Below are positions 1-12,129 of a DNA stretch of 64,000 bases, one piece after another. Source of the DNA: Ascarosepion bandense (Eukaryota > Mollusca > Cephalopoda > Sepiida > Sepiidae). A model generated the notes under the pieces. That model did not search any database. It was given only the letters and a program-made list of their open reading frames with translations, and was not told the origin of the DNA. The DNA lies in contig JBBBDQ010000225.1 in NCBI GenBank assembly GCA_037127315.1, positions 1 through 64,000 of the forward strand, given 5' to 3'. Position 1 is the first letter of the stretch, and each line of letters begins with the position of its first letter. A program made the position numbers and the translations under genes.

Positions 1-1256
1 CATCACTCAATAAATCCCAGGCCTAAGTAATAAAACAACAACTTTTAGGCAAAATTTGACTTTATTCATCAACATAGTCTCATTCTAGTGTGATATACTG
101 ATTTTAACGCTTCCCTAAAATTTTGATGCTTTTTTGTAAAATGATTTGTTTTTGGCCTCAAAATACACCTAAGTTTCTGATATCACTTCTTCATTGGAGC
201 CAAATCTCTTTCCTTAGAGCATTTTTTGAGGTCTGCAAACAGCCAGTATCCACTGGGGGCTAGATCTGGAGAATAGGGTGGAAGTGGAAGCAATTTGAAG
301 TGCAATTCATGTAGTCTTGTCATCGTTGCAATCGACTTGTGACATGGTGCATTGTCTTGGTGAAAGATCACTTTTTCTCCTTAATTTGTGGCCGTTTTTT
401 GGTGATTTCTTCCTTCAAATGCACTAATAATGCTATATAATATTTGCTATTAATGGTTCTTCCTTTCTCAAGGTAATCAATGAACAAAATACCTTGTGCT
501 TCCCAAAATAGGGAGGCCAAAACTTCACCTGTTGATGTTTGCATCTTTGGTTGCTTTGGATGACTTTCATCTGCTGCTGTCCACTCAGCTGACTTCCGAT
601 TTGACTCCGAAATGAACTGGTTGATCCATGTTTCATCCATTGTCACATATTTACACAAAAACTCCTTCTTGTTGCATTGAAACAGTTGCAAACAACACTC
701 TGAATGGATGACACGTTGTTGTTTTTGATTGACTGTGAGCAAACACAGCACCCACTTTGAACACAGCTTTCTCATTTCATGCAAAATTATGATATGTTCA
801 ACTCCTTTGCTATCTTTGCTAACTTCAATTTACAATCGGCTAAAATGAGTTTGTGGATATTTTTGGTGTTTTCCGAGACAACTGCTGATTTTGGGTGACC
901 TGAGTGTTCAGCATCATTTGTGTTTGTACAACTGTATTTAAAGTCAGCATACCACCTCTTAACTATTGTTTCTGACTGAGCAGAGTCTGAATAACATTTA
1001 TCAAGGCATTGCTTTGCTTGAACAGTATTTTTCCTCATCAGAAAGCAATGCTTTATCAACACATGAAATTCAGATTTTTCTATTGTTTTGAAAATTTGCA
1101 ACAGTAGCTTCACTTAACTGTTATTTGTAAACTAATAATCTGATTGGGCCCAAATTTTGTCACATGCTATTAGAAGGTTAGTACTTCATAAAAATCATAT
1201 GGAATTTTTATTAGTGGCATCCTCTATATGTTAGGCCAGGGACTTATTGAGTGATG
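1..1256 (-). mobile_element. mariner DNA transposon, degenerate copy with both terminal inverted repeats
   Basis: The first bases (catcactcaataaatccc) and the bases ending at 1256 (gacttattgagtgatg) are inverted copies of one another for about 28 bp with a few mismatches, and the intervening 1.25 kb encodes mariner transposase on the minus strand. This is the normal size for a mariner. The left end coincides with the window edge, so the TA target duplication cannot be checked there. On the right the base after 1256 starts tgtc rather than TA, which suggests drift. The element abuts hAT-derived sequence beginning near 1262, so it probably inserted into that older relic. Confidence 0.9.
183..1113 (-). 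pseudogene. mariner transposase, broken by a deletion and frameshifts
   Basis: Three minus-strand reading-frame pieces lie in the order of one mariner transposase. Positions 1113-787 give the N-terminal helix-turn-helix DNA-binding region (EFHVLIKHCFLMRKNTVQA, then a second HTH ending ELNIS). Positions 784-368 give the start of the catalytic domain, with VTMDETW (first Asp) and the mariner motif SAEWTAADESHPKQPK. Positions 371-183 give HQDNAPCHKS (second Asp) and YSPDLAPSGYWLF. In the family the residue after APS is the third catalytic Asp, 34 residues after the second; here it is Gly. A short deletion with a frame change lies near 785-790, another frameshift near 370, and a third near 230 that loses the C-terminus. 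The protein would cut and paste its own element, but this copy cannot. Confidence 0.9.
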
Positions 1257-1261
1257 TGTCA

Positions 1262-1830
1262 GAATGACAATTTTAAGAAGTCATGTTACTGGTTTATCTG
1301 TAAAACCATTGTCAGAACCAAGTTGGGAATGTTGGCTAGACAGTGTAAAGGCCATCAGATACCAATCCTGATGTCTGTGTTACTCTTGAAGAATTGGTTG
1401 CCATTACTGATGGTCACTTTGCCAAAAGTAATGCTCAGTCCTTGGTGAATGAAATGAGAAATTACAAGTTACTCATGACTCTAGAAATCCGACACTCATG
1501 GCTCTTTCAGGTAAATTTTGTGAGCAAGTGCTTCAAAGTGAAACCATGGATGTAACAACAGCACTGAAGGCATTTGAAAAGCACTGTTTACAAATATTCA
1601 GAGAAAAGAGCTTTAGTGGAGCATTAGCTGATGTCAGGGAACTTCCTGAAGAACAGGATGTTGAAGCAGGCTTCAAAAGTGAAAACAGATATGTACATAA
1701 GAAGTAATTGTTTGACTATGAATTAGCTAATGAACCTCTTTCAGGCCCAAGAGAAATATTAAAAGTGTGATGTTTAATCATGTGGTGGATAAAGCTTTGT
1801 AGAGAAAATAAGACATCCCCAGTAAGACAA
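1262..1830 (+). pseudogene. hAT-type (zf-MYM/DUF4371-like) transposase relic
   Basis: Translated plus-strand pieces keep the order of a hAT transposase of the type often annotated as zinc finger MYM-type 1-like. Near 1290-1350 lies LSVKPLSEPSWECWLDSVKA, corresponding to the conserved LSDTRW segment, with the key Asp-Thr-Arg altered. From 1498 an open stretch of 69 codons carries LQSETMDVTTALKAFEKHC, then a segment ending ENRYVHKK; the family has a charged RRKK stretch here. Similarity continues past the stop at 1707 as LFDYELANEPLSGP. Several in-frame stops and a frameshift make it a relic. The zinc-finger N-terminus and the dimerisation C-terminus are not visible. The call is from family memory. 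Confidence 0.7.
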
Positions 1831-1834
1831 ATGA

Positions 1835-2040
1835 ACTAGGCAAGACACCTTAAATAGAGAACTCAAAGAGAGTTCAGCATCAGAGTTTCGAGAGAGATCT
1901 GATAGAGTGTTCGTTATTGTACTGTTGGAGTCAGTTGAGATATAATAGTACAAACATTAGCAGTGAGTTATAAGAGTGGCAATAAGGAATTGAAACTTAT
2001 ATCAAATATGAAAAAATACCTTTCTTGCTGTGGTGCACAT
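1835..2040 (+). repeat. possible LTR end of a Gypsy-type element
   Basis: The stretch contains short purine-rich segments (gagagttcagc, tcgagagagatctgatagagtg), an AATAAG signal near 1980 and a terminal-looking tgctgtggtgcaca at 2029-2040. It directly precedes a Gypsy gag relic in the same orientation, which is where a 5' LTR would lie. No second LTR is seen, so the call rests on position and composition. Confidence 0.3.
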
Positions 2041-2299
2041 AATAGTGATGAGAAATTAGAACCGTATTAGTGTAATTTTTTTCTTTGTTGTGTGGGAAGA
2101 AAAAAAAACGGGTATTCTTAAATATGGAAAAATTATTAGCCTAAGTAGTAAAATACAACAACAGGAACAGCAACAAAAGTTAATTGAAATAATTCAGAAA
2201 AAAAGAGAATTTCTTTCACTCCTAATGGAATGGTAAATGCCATAGCTGAATTCACATACAATTCAAATAATGGAATTATCTTTTATATTTATTTTAGAA

Positions 2300-2640
2300 G
2301 ATACAAGCAAGTTTGTTATTCAATACTTTCTGGAAGTGGATGAATCTGACAAAAAAAAAAAAGAAGAAAGATTTTGTTACATGTGTTGGAATCATTAACC
2401 ATGAGTGTGAAAGATTCAAATTAAATGAACTAATTCCAGATATGTTTAAAGGATTATTTTTTGTTCAAAAGTTAATTACAAAAAAGATACAGAAATATGT
2501 GCTAGAATCCTAACAAAACTGAAACAGAAACAAAAGCTAAACTATTGGACAAATGTCAGAGAATACTAAATCTAAGATGCAATACAGAGAAAATTGAAAA
2601 AAGAATGTGAATATCATGTATGATGTTCAATTCATTCAGA
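2300..2640 (+). pseudogene. Ty3/Gypsy gag fragment
   Basis: Open codons at 2313-2513 and the flanking frame give a segment (MNLTKK, then DFVTCVGIINHECERFKLNE, then FKGLFFVQKLI) that matches the capsid-region pattern of Gypsy elements related to K02A2.6-like polyproteins. There an aromatic/basic segment is followed by a conserved F-L-ND-FK-LIFVQGL run. A lysine run caused by a poly-A tract replaces part of the protein, and stops follow at 2511. No zinc knuckle or protease is readable downstream to 3000. A short gag scrap from an otherwise lost element is the simplest reading. Confidence 0.55.
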
Positions 2641-3075
2641 GATGTCTAAACTATCAGCTATACATCTGTCTATATAATCAGATAGTATATTTGGAAAAGA
2701 GCTTGCAGAGTTGAAAATAAGTTATTCTCTACTAAACCATGTAAACAATTTTGAACAAGGCTGGAAAGTGAAGATTGTGTAGCTTCAGCCAAACATGGCA
2801 GCAATACTCCATGTTTTATTAAATCTGATGCTTGTAAAATATGGCAGAAGACCTCAGGTACAAAGTGGTACAAAGAGCTAACTATTTTTCGAGCACTTTT
2901 AGTGATAGATCATCTATACATGACCCACTTGATGTCTGGAGTGAACTTAAGTCTCAATAGACATTCAAAGCTTTGATGGTAGTGCAATCATTTATTGTGA
3001 CTGGAGGAGTCTAATTGGTGATAATGAAGTGTTATTTGCTTGGTTTTAGAGGTAAGAAAATTCACAAACCAGTTC

Positions 3076-3138
3076 TCTCCCCCCCCCCCCACACACACAT
3101 ACACTGACACACACACATACACTGACACACACACACTG
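3076..3138. repeat. poly-C tract and CA-rich microsatellite
   Basis: A run of about thirteen C residues is followed by cacacacatacactgacac repeated with variations. Short open frames across it are artefacts of the repeat. Confidence 0.9.
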
Positions 3139-3236
3139 AGCTGTTAAAGCTAGTTCAGCAGATAGACTAGTTGCCAAGCTCTGAGTATTTTGATTTTGGA
3201 ATATACTTCCATAAACTGTGGTATCATCAGTGTACA

Positions 3237-3420
3237 GGGTGATTGAAAAGTAACTCCCCATTTTAAAATACTTATAATTTATTTATTAACTATAACTTTT
3301 ATAAGAAATGGATATGAGAGATAAGATTTAGCATGAGGTTTTATCTAAAATTCTATGCGGGAACCAGATTTTGCTATGAGCTTCTCAAGTCACCCAGGAA
3401 TCACATCAACCGATTTCACT
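3237..3420 (-). mobile_element. possible 3' end of a mariner/Tc1-type element
   Basis: The motif cagggtgattgaaaagtaactccc at 3237 resembles the outer end of mariner-like TIRs. Reading the minus strand inward gives a short stretch (VLSEIG, then WFPHRIL) loosely like a mariner transposase C-terminus. No matching inverted end is found nearby, so this is tentative. Confidence 0.25.
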
Positions 3421-3679
3421 AAGAACTCCTATGGTTAAAAATGATTAAAAAAAAAAATTACCTCCCAATAGCCTCAGAGTTTACTCATGAAACCAAGGAG
3501 GCTGATAGGGTAATATTGTGACAGGAGAGAATGCTCATCCTCATTCTTGAAAACAACATTGCTTCTCAGAAGCCGGAACAAAACAATAATTTTTTTTTTT
3601 TTTTGTAAAATACACATGCATAGATGCATGATTGATATAAGCACTTACATTACACACATTTTACATTAGTCAACTGATC

Positions 3680-3829
3680 AGTCAGTATTATTATAATACT
3701 GACTTTAATTTTAATACTGACTTTCAATTAAAGCTAATTTTAAAGCTTGAAGATAACTTATTTATTTTTAAAATTTAAATTTAAATTTAGGTATAGAAAA
3801 ATAAATGACTGGACTCCACTGGAGGTACC
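3680..3829 (-). mobile_element. GGTACC TIR element, copy 1 (partial)
   Basis: Reading the minus strand from 3829, the sequence begins GGTACCTCCA next to a TA and continues with an AT-rich stretch containing taaaaataaataagttatc, cttcaagctt and ctttaattgaaagt. The same order of blocks follows the GGTACCTCCACT end at 19718. Only about 150 bp is recognisable. A small palindrome, gtcagtatta-tta-taatactgac, lies near 3682-3704. Confidence 0.5.
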
Positions 3830-6800
3830 TAGAGTATATTTACATATAAAGTTAACTTTTTTTAAATCACCCAAAATGTAATTTTTACTTATTCTTCCAA
3901 GACAAGTCATAGCTGCTCATTTCTCAGAAGTTAAAATTGATCAATAAAAAAGTTTAACATGCATTTATACTGCATCTAATGCTCAAATTAAGCATCTGAC
4001 CTGAGTGTGAAATCTCAGGAAAGGTTTCTTTCTGTATTTGAATCAAATCTCTTGTAATTTTTTTCATCTGTTCTAAATCTTAAACTTCCATAATTTTTTT
4101 ATGTCACTGAAATCTTTACAACACATACTATTTTAAATTATTAAATGTTAAATATGGACCTCGCCAAAATTGTGCAGAAATTTTGTGTGATTTCCAATTT
4201 TAAAAAAAATTGTTATCTTTTTCCTAGTTATTCATCTTCCCAAAGATAATTTCTTCGTATTATTCGAAATTTTGTTATCATTTAAGAATTAATAGAACTA
4301 CTAGTAGTCAAATTATCATCTCAGAATTGAATTTATCACCAGTTTGTTTTTGTTTGAACAATAATGGCATGGCTCTCATCAGTGTCTAAATGTTTGAAAT
4401 ATCGACATATTGCATTAATACGATAAGTATATAGTTTATACTTTAAGATATACTGTAGTGTACTACTAATTTAAATAATGTTTTTAATTCATGTAATTAG
4501 AAAATTAATTGTAAAAAAACTAATTAATTACTAACTTTGAAGAGTGAAGAAGGCTCTTTTTCGTGTTTTTTAATATTTTACATTTTTCTTGTTCTTCTTG
4601 TACAATGGCAATATAGTGTTTGTTCTCAAAGTTCATCAGTTGAGAGAAGTTTGTTTTATTGATTAAAACAAAAAAATATCAATAGCCATTCGTTAAAGTT
4701 TTTTTTAAATATTGCAATGAGAAGAATCAGAAAATTATTCCTGAATCACTGAATATCGTGCAAAAAGGAATTGGATGAATAAAAAAGCATCACAATAAAG
4801 TTTTTTAAGCCAATTATTTATCAGGATTATTAATTTTAAAAAATACTAAAATTCAACAATTATCAGATAATTGTGGCGTGTTCATTAATGTAGAATTATT
4901 TTTAACTAAAAAGTTTTTAGTAAAAAAGTAAAAACCCAGCAAAACAAAAGTAAAAAAAGTCACGTAAATATTGCAAAATTTGCTGAAAAAAGAAATGTGG
5001 AAAAGAAATTTAAACGTACTATTCAAGTTCGAACACGAGATAGCTTTCAACTCAAGTTAAAAATGCTCCCTATTAAGACGAGTTCTTTTAAACATTTTAA
5101 AAATTATTTTAACATCATGTTTTCCACTGCTTTCTGTAAGTGTAAAAATAAAAATCATACCAGTTTTAAAAAAAGCACGTGCTGCAATTTGTTAAGCTTC
5201 AGTTTTTTTCCCCTTTTACTTGATTGAAAAGAAAATATCATTTTTTATTTTAAAAGAAACATTACTCATCATCATTTCAGACTAGAATTCTTTTAAAAAA
5301 GTCAGCGTTTCCTATTTTTATCAGTATCCATCAGTTACGCCATATTTGTTATTTAATTTAAATTTTAATAATTGAAATTTGATTTGATTAGCGTACAATT
5401 TGATTATTGCTGCATCTATTTTTTTAAAACACGTCGTACAAAATTAACAATTTTTGGTGCAGAAACTGCGATCAGAAATAAACTTTTTCTTTTTTTACAT
5501 TTAGAATGTAAAACACGAATATAAAAATGCATTAATTTAAAAAATATATATTTTATGGCGCGGGCAGTTTGCTGTGTTTAAATTCTTTGTAAAAACAAAT
5601 GTAAAAAATTGATTCCCCTAGGAAAGCCAAAATAAATAAATATGCTTATTCTCCTCATCTCATACGTCGAGATTTCTCAAAAATTGTATTTTTTAAATTT
5701 TACTATCGATTTAAAAAAGCAATACGAATATTTTTTTTTTTACATAGCGTAGTCTAGTATGAACATATTTGTTTTTGCTTTCGTAAAGAGACCAATTTTT
5801 AATGAATTTAATAAGTTACAATTATTTTATGTGGTAAATTGGACCCCCTTTTAACTTTTCAAATATTTTTCGTGATCTGGAACGTTAAGGCTAAGAAGAA
5901 TAGCAATAAAATAATTTCGAAAAAAAGTGATTATTTCTGGTTGCAGTGCCTATTATAATTGCACACACAGTTCCACCCATTTTTTTTTAAAACAAATTCT
6001 AATAAATTTAGTCACCGTTAAATAAAAACACAAAAAGTTTTAATGAAATTCAATATTTGAATTTTCAATTCTGATATTTATTTTTTTTGTGGTCACTGGA
6101 TCGAACGTTACAATTTTTTTTTTCTGATTTATTTTTCATTGTTAAAATATAACAATAAAACCTAATCTAATTTATTTTTTTAAACACATGATGATTTTTA
6201 TCCAGTTCGCTTACTTTCAATTTGCACAAAAAAGTTTATGAAAAGTGAATTAACTTTTAAAATATACGTTTTTATTTAGGTGTCATCTCGCGCCATTTTG
6301 CGTACGTATGACCGACAACCAACTGCTATATGTACTGGAAAACATATACTAGGGAGAGAATGCTTATGCAATGTTTATTACAACACAGAACTGGGTTATG
6401 GATGGACGTAATCCTTTGTGGGGAGGTTCTGTAGTGTAAACGAGAAGCTGTGAGCGTGACCCTAAGTTTTTTTTACATGTGTGCATGATAAACCAAAAAT
6501 GAAACTAAGTTATAAAATTACAATACATTTTACACTCCATTAAATTATTATATGCAGTGACAAATATTTTTTCATAGTCATACGACTGTAAGAAAAAAAA
6601 GTGTACAGAGCTATATGAATGCACATAACACAATTTGAGAAAACATCCGAACACGAATAGTGAATCAGCAGTAGTAATCCTTACACATTTGAGTGATAAA
6701 AAATGAAAGATGGGTTATTTGATAAAAAAGGTTAATTTCTAAAGTAAACTTTAACAGTTCCTATTCTCTAACTGTGTATACAAATAACGTCTGTTTTGTC

Positions 6801-8700
6801 AGTGTGTGAGATTATGAGAAGCTAAGTTTCTGTTTTTGAAAGATAAAAAAAGACGAAAACTTAAGAAGAGAGCTTGTGAATGTGTAGTAAAATTTTGATA
6901 TAACAGAAAGCAGGGTAGAAAAAAAAAATCCGAAGCAACAATAAAAGTAAATTGTAAAGAAACTGCTAAAACAATAAAATAAAAATATTAAAATTCTTAA
7001 ATGAGCTGAAAGAGGGAAAAATTATTTAAAAAGATGTTATCCAGCAAAGGTTACAATCTCTATTTTAAAATAAAAAAATAAACATAAAACTAAGTAGGTG
7101 GTAATTTTTCAATGCCCATTTTTTTCTAATAAAAAATAAAATAATCAAAATAAGCATGTTTAGTGATTTTTAAAAAAAATCTCATACAAAAATGTTCTAA
7201 AATAAATAATTGTATGTATTGTAGTCAGTATAGGGGGTCAAAAAAGAAATGCCGTGACTTAGTGTTATCTGCTTTAACAAGTTGCGTAAATTTTAATTAA
7301 AAAAAAGTAACATAATTAATTAACAAAAGTAAAACTTCAAGGGAGTCTGCTGTGGATTCTTTCTTCTATTCCAGAGTTACACAAAAATTTATGCAATTTC
7401 AGCAGATCAAATCCCACTATGTTTTTGAGAGTTAAAGTAATGAAACTTTTAGAATTGGGATAAAAAAATAAAAATACAAATTTAACATTTTTCCAGATAT
7501 AAAAATTTTTAAGTTTTTGCTTAAGGAATTTTTTTCTTAGAATGTTATGGAGCAATGTTCTTAATTTAATTTTTGTATTTCGATAATAACTTATATAGTT
7601 TGTATCTTTCGGTAAAAAAGACAATATATTTTCCTAACCCTTTTGATTATATGATGATAGGATACAAATCCTATATCATCCAACAATTAACTGAAATGCA
7701 AAAAGTAAAATTGCGCACCTGCAAAAAAGAATCAGAATTACTAAAAACATTTTGGAAAAACACAGACCAAGGCAAATTTCACAAGTCAGTGTGAAAATTA
7801 AGATTCCAGATCCTGAGTGGATAGGAAATAGCAAATTGAACTATGACCCTGGTCTAATTTTCTTAACACCTAAAAAATAGGTATGCTAAAAATAAAATCT
7901 AACAAAGGAAAATTCAAGTCTAACCAGGATATAAGGTTGTGTCACACATTCATTCTCCTTCTTTACTCATGCTAATTTCTTTTACCTCTTTTTCTCCATC
8001 CTGAATATTCTCGAAGTCAACAAAGAAGAAGACAATGACAACAACAACAAGATACTTCAACTGACTTCTAAATATTAACTATTTCCTTTATTGCCTCACC
8101 TCACCTCACGTCATCAAGGCTCCTACAGGATTAATTCTAATTTAAAGAATAATTTACTCAGGTCAGTTGTTTGTTTTATAATTTTAAATATGCTTTACTC
8201 CTCTCAGCTATTTCAATTAAGTAATACATATAGATTTGAATTTAGAAATTGAACTTCTATTTAATAATGCTTGATGACCAGTATATATCACGTTAAAATA
8301 TCTCCTAGAATTATCATTAACCCTTCAGATTACCAGTTCTCACAAACTAAATGAAATCTACTTGTCAATTTCTTATATCATTTCACTAACTTGCTGCAGA
8401 AGAAAACTTCAAAAGGAAATCCATGTGTGTATGATACAAACATTGAGTGACATCATAATCAACTGAAAATATAGTGTGCCAATTTCTAATACAGATATTT
8501 TGAGACTCAACATGTAATACAGTCTCAGCTTCTGAAATTGTTAATCAAGCTCCATTTTGGCTAATTGTCAAATCTTGGACAAAAGAATTGCTGAGATACT
8601 AGAGATGTTCTGGGAACATCTTGAATTCCTGAGCAGTTGGTTATGCAGAAGCTGTCAGTGAAGTAAGTACGAAAATAATGGTTTACTAAAAATGACTTAG
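3830..8700. other. AT-rich DNA without recognisable genes
   Basis: I find no coding similarity here on either strand. Open frames of 60-95 codons (for example at 4997-5227, 7337-7624 and 7573-7794) are lysine-, phenylalanine- and asparagine-rich and look like chance in AT-rich DNA. Two short patches richer in CpG (around 5560-5580 and 6280-6440) break the monotony without any gene signal I can defend. Confidence 0.6.
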
Positions 8701-8711
8701 ATGTGACACAA

Positions 8712-8806
8712 AGCTGTAAGTATGGAGCACCCAGTGAGAATCAAACTCATTACTCAGTCATAATTGGTCAAACAAAACAGGCTTGCTTACCATTACACCA
8801 TGTAGA
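8712..8806 (-). repeat. tRNA-like segment, probable SINE head
   Basis: On the minus strand the sequence reads catggtgtaatggtaagcaa, an A-box-like start, then about 40 bases later gagtttgattctcac, a B-box-like TTGATTC motif. The spacing suits an RNA polymerase III internal promoter. A clean cloverleaf with a matching acceptor stem is not visible, so a tRNA-derived SINE fragment is more likely than a working tRNA gene. Confidence 0.35.
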
Positions 8807-8885
8807 AGTGGTCAAGTCCATGCTAAAATGTTTGAAAGCAAACCAGAAACAAAGTCAAGTAGACACTTCAAAGTTGATTTTGTAA

Positions 8886-10920
8886 CAAAATGAGAATAGT
8901 TCCCATCAAAATGAAATAATGCCAATCAAACTGGAATGGAAACCAATATTTGCAATTCATTGTTGGGAAGTGAGTAAAAATACTTAAAATTTGAATAAAA
9001 TAAATAAAAGAAGGGAGTTTATATATGACCTACCTGTATGGTTAATACATGGGGAAAAAGAGTTGCTACTGTTTTCTGGAGGGGGGAAATTTTTCATACA
9101 AAACAAAAAACTGTTAAAAGTTTGCTTTACTCTGCAAGAGTAAAAATAGAAATGAGAATGGGAATCTTGCAAGGGTTCAAAAATAAAACCTGGGATGTTG
9201 CAATCACTAGCCTAGATAAAAGTAACAAAATTGTAATTAGTGCCAAAGTGAATTCTATCCCTTCACCAACATTTCAAAACTTGGAAAAGCCACTCAAATA
9301 TGATTCCTTTCACACAAACCAAACTCATCCAATTTATTCACCTAGCAAACCATTGGTGTTATGACAATTGCAGTATTCGGTATGAGTACAATGTTGTGAT
9401 AAACCAAATAATATTGGGTGACTGGGTCAGTAGTTATGATGAACTAAGTTACAGTTATCTGGCAAAGAAGATCCCTAAATTATCCTTTGGATCATGAGAT
9501 AAAAGGAATGGATAAATACTGTCTTAAGAAGTATTTTTTCTGGAAATAATAAGTCCTATGGGATAGTATAAAAATTTGTAAATTAGCTATTGATAATGGA
9601 TTTAAATTGTCAGTGTGCACATACAATGCAAGCAGTTGAATTAAGGTATGTTTTAAGGAACAAGATATTATCATGATGAAAAACTGGGCTGCTATTTATG
9701 CTCAGTCAATAGTTTGTTCAATGTACCAAAAATATCTTTTTGCTTAAATGGTTGAAGATTCTTGAATACCCTATTTAATATTAAACATTCATTGTCTAAA
9801 CAGCTAGTGCTATTGCCAGTTGAAATTTATAAAATTTTTCTATTAAGACAATTTTTTAGAAAAATAGGTTTTTCAAATCTATTAACTGTTATCACTCTTT
9901 CCAGTATTGATGAGGTCTTCTTTCTTAACCTTTTCTTTTAAGTAGTGTAGAACAACAACATCTTGATTATATCATTATTATCTCTTCCTATGTTTTCCAT
10001 TTTAATTATTGCTACTGTTGAAAATTCTCAAGTAATATGGTTTCTGTTATTTGGTAAATTCTACAAGAAGGCCAATCTTCTTCAAGACCCATAGGGGTCA
10101 TTCACTTGAATCCATTTTTAATCATAAATAAAAAAAAAAACTGTTGTATATAGTCAATAGTTTAGATATCTCTGAATGAATTGAACATCATATATGATAT
10201 TCACATGAGAGATCAGATCTGACATGGCTATTTAAGAGAATGTTTTTAGTTTTTAGTTTAACGATTTGCTTTTGCAACATCTTGTGATGTTGAATAAAAC
10301 TACCCCTAGTAGAACCTATTCTGTGCTCATTTTCTTAATCTCCTTTACTAAATTAGTTATAATTGATCTATATACTGAGATGCTTCAAATGTTTAGAATG
10401 TATTAATTCCATATTCTGAATTTTTCTGATGGATTCACGTTAGGTGCCATCATTGCTTTCATTTCAATTTTAGATTATAGTTTCTGTCTTGGAAATGATT
10501 ATCTTGAGTCCTACCTTTTGGAACACTATGTAAAGAATGTTGATTTTTTGGTTCAAGATCATTTTTATCCCAACTATGAATACTTATGTCATCAGCTTCA
10601 CTTCTCATCTGGCCGCGAGAGGGAAGATAAGAATGTGAAAAAAGCAGATTAGCCAAACTTTTCCTAATCAACAGTAAGGTCATCTCTTAACAAGTGATAT
10701 AGAAATAGTTATAGGTAGAAAATCAATGTGTTGGCACTGCTATCTGACTAATCAGTCTGCACCAGTTCCCTTCCCACACATAATGCATTTGACAACTGAC
10801 TGCTACTACTACTCTAGGCATCTTCTTACCAAAATAAATAAAAAAACATGATCATAAACAATCAAAATATAAAACTAAACCTGCCAAAAAAAAAAACCCT
10901 TAACATTTTATTCTCCATCA
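8886..10920. other. AT-rich DNA without recognisable genes
   Basis: A 108-codon plus-strand frame at 9038-9364 and shorter frames show no domain I recognise. No repeats or RNA features stand out. Confidence 0.5.
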
Positions 10921-10923
10921 TCC

Positions 10924-11640
10924 ATGGTAGTTGTAACAATTTTTGCAGTGTGCAATCGTTCCTCATTGAAAAAGTCCCCAGACATCCTAGCTCTCTATGA
11001 AACTAACCTTAACTCTGCAATCTTCTCTGATTTCTTGATTCCTAGATACTGTCCTTTCTTTAGAAATGACTCTAATGTCCACATGCATCATCTGGGTGTT
11101 TATGTTTGCGAACATCTCCCTCTGGCTAGGGAGATCTCTCTTGAATCTTTGGACCATTCTTACATGTGTCTCCATCTCTCCCTATAAAACTCAGTCAGCT
11201 ATCTCTTCTGTTTCTACTGCTCCACTTTCTTTTATGGCTGTTGCGTGCCTGATAGTATTTCTGACAATATAGACAAGGTTATTTTCCTACATCCATTTGC
11301 AAATATATTTGTGTTTGGTGAAATTATGCCCATCCTTCTAAGTGGCTTACAAACCCTGAACTTCTCAATCCTTAAATCTATCACACAAATGTTGGACTTC
11401 CCATACATTTTCCTAGTAACCCTGAAGAACACACTTCAATTCTAGATTTGTTCTTTACTTTGATCCCTGACTCATGTTGTGCTATGCATCTCTGTCCTCT
11501 TGGCAAATCTGATCATGCAGCTGTGTCTGTAAACATCTCTTTCTGCTCCCTCTCCAGGAATATCCTACCAACAGAATATCTTTCTATTATCAACATGTGG
11601 ATTTTTTTTAGTCTCCATGTTAAAGACTGAGCCTCTGAGG
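10924..11640 (+). pseudogene. LINE apurinic endonuclease-like domain, broken
   Basis: The frame at 10924-11187 reads PDILALYETNLNS, the LINE endonuclease motif that normally carries ETwL with the catalytic Glu, then HMHHLGVYVCEHLPLAREI and LDHSYMCLHL. The next frame (11245-11445) holds ISDNID and FANIFVFGE, where the family has FGDFN; the Asp is replaced by Glu. A third (11448-11630) carries GKSDHAAVSVNISF, the C-terminal SDH catalytic motif, intact. These domains nick the target DNA for target-primed reverse transcription. Two frameshifts and the altered FGD motif make this copy inactive. Confidence 0.85.
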
Positions 11641-12129
11641 TCTCCTCCTGAGTGAAAGCTGGTATCAATACTTTCCAAGTAAAATCTCATTCATCTTCTT
11701 GGTTCTCATTTGCATACTCAGCTTCTGTTGCCCACAGGAATCACTTTTCCCAGCTGTACTGGAGTGACACATCTGATTAAAATGGACATCTCTTTGTCTC
11801 TACTTGTAATGAATGCAAGTGAGTCTTAAATGATACAAAGTTATTGTTTGCTGATAGAATGAAATAACATATAGCATCTCACAAGTTCAGCTCTAGAGAT
11901 TACTAGTGACTGTGCAAGAGTGTGCTGAACAACATCAAACCCTCAATCCCACCTCTATTCAATCAATTCGAAATCCTCACATGTACAGCAGATAAAGATG
12001 AATGCTTAAGCTCACAAATTCCCTTCCAACTCCAAAGATGACTCGTCTTTGGTACCCACAACCAATTTCCCACCTAAAACAGAGGTTCAACCGAGTGATA
12101 TTATGTATAACCCTATCTCTGTTTACAGA

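Noticed and set aside
3046..3261. 71-codon frame with Cys/Val repeats
   Set aside because: It is the translation of the CA microsatellite.
8712..8806. Functional tRNA gene
   Set aside because: Box-like motifs are present but no acceptor stem or full cloverleaf; kept only as a SINE-like segment.
9038..9364. 108-codon frame as a possible host gene
   Set aside because: No recognisable domain, overlapping frames of similar length, and no splice or promoter context.
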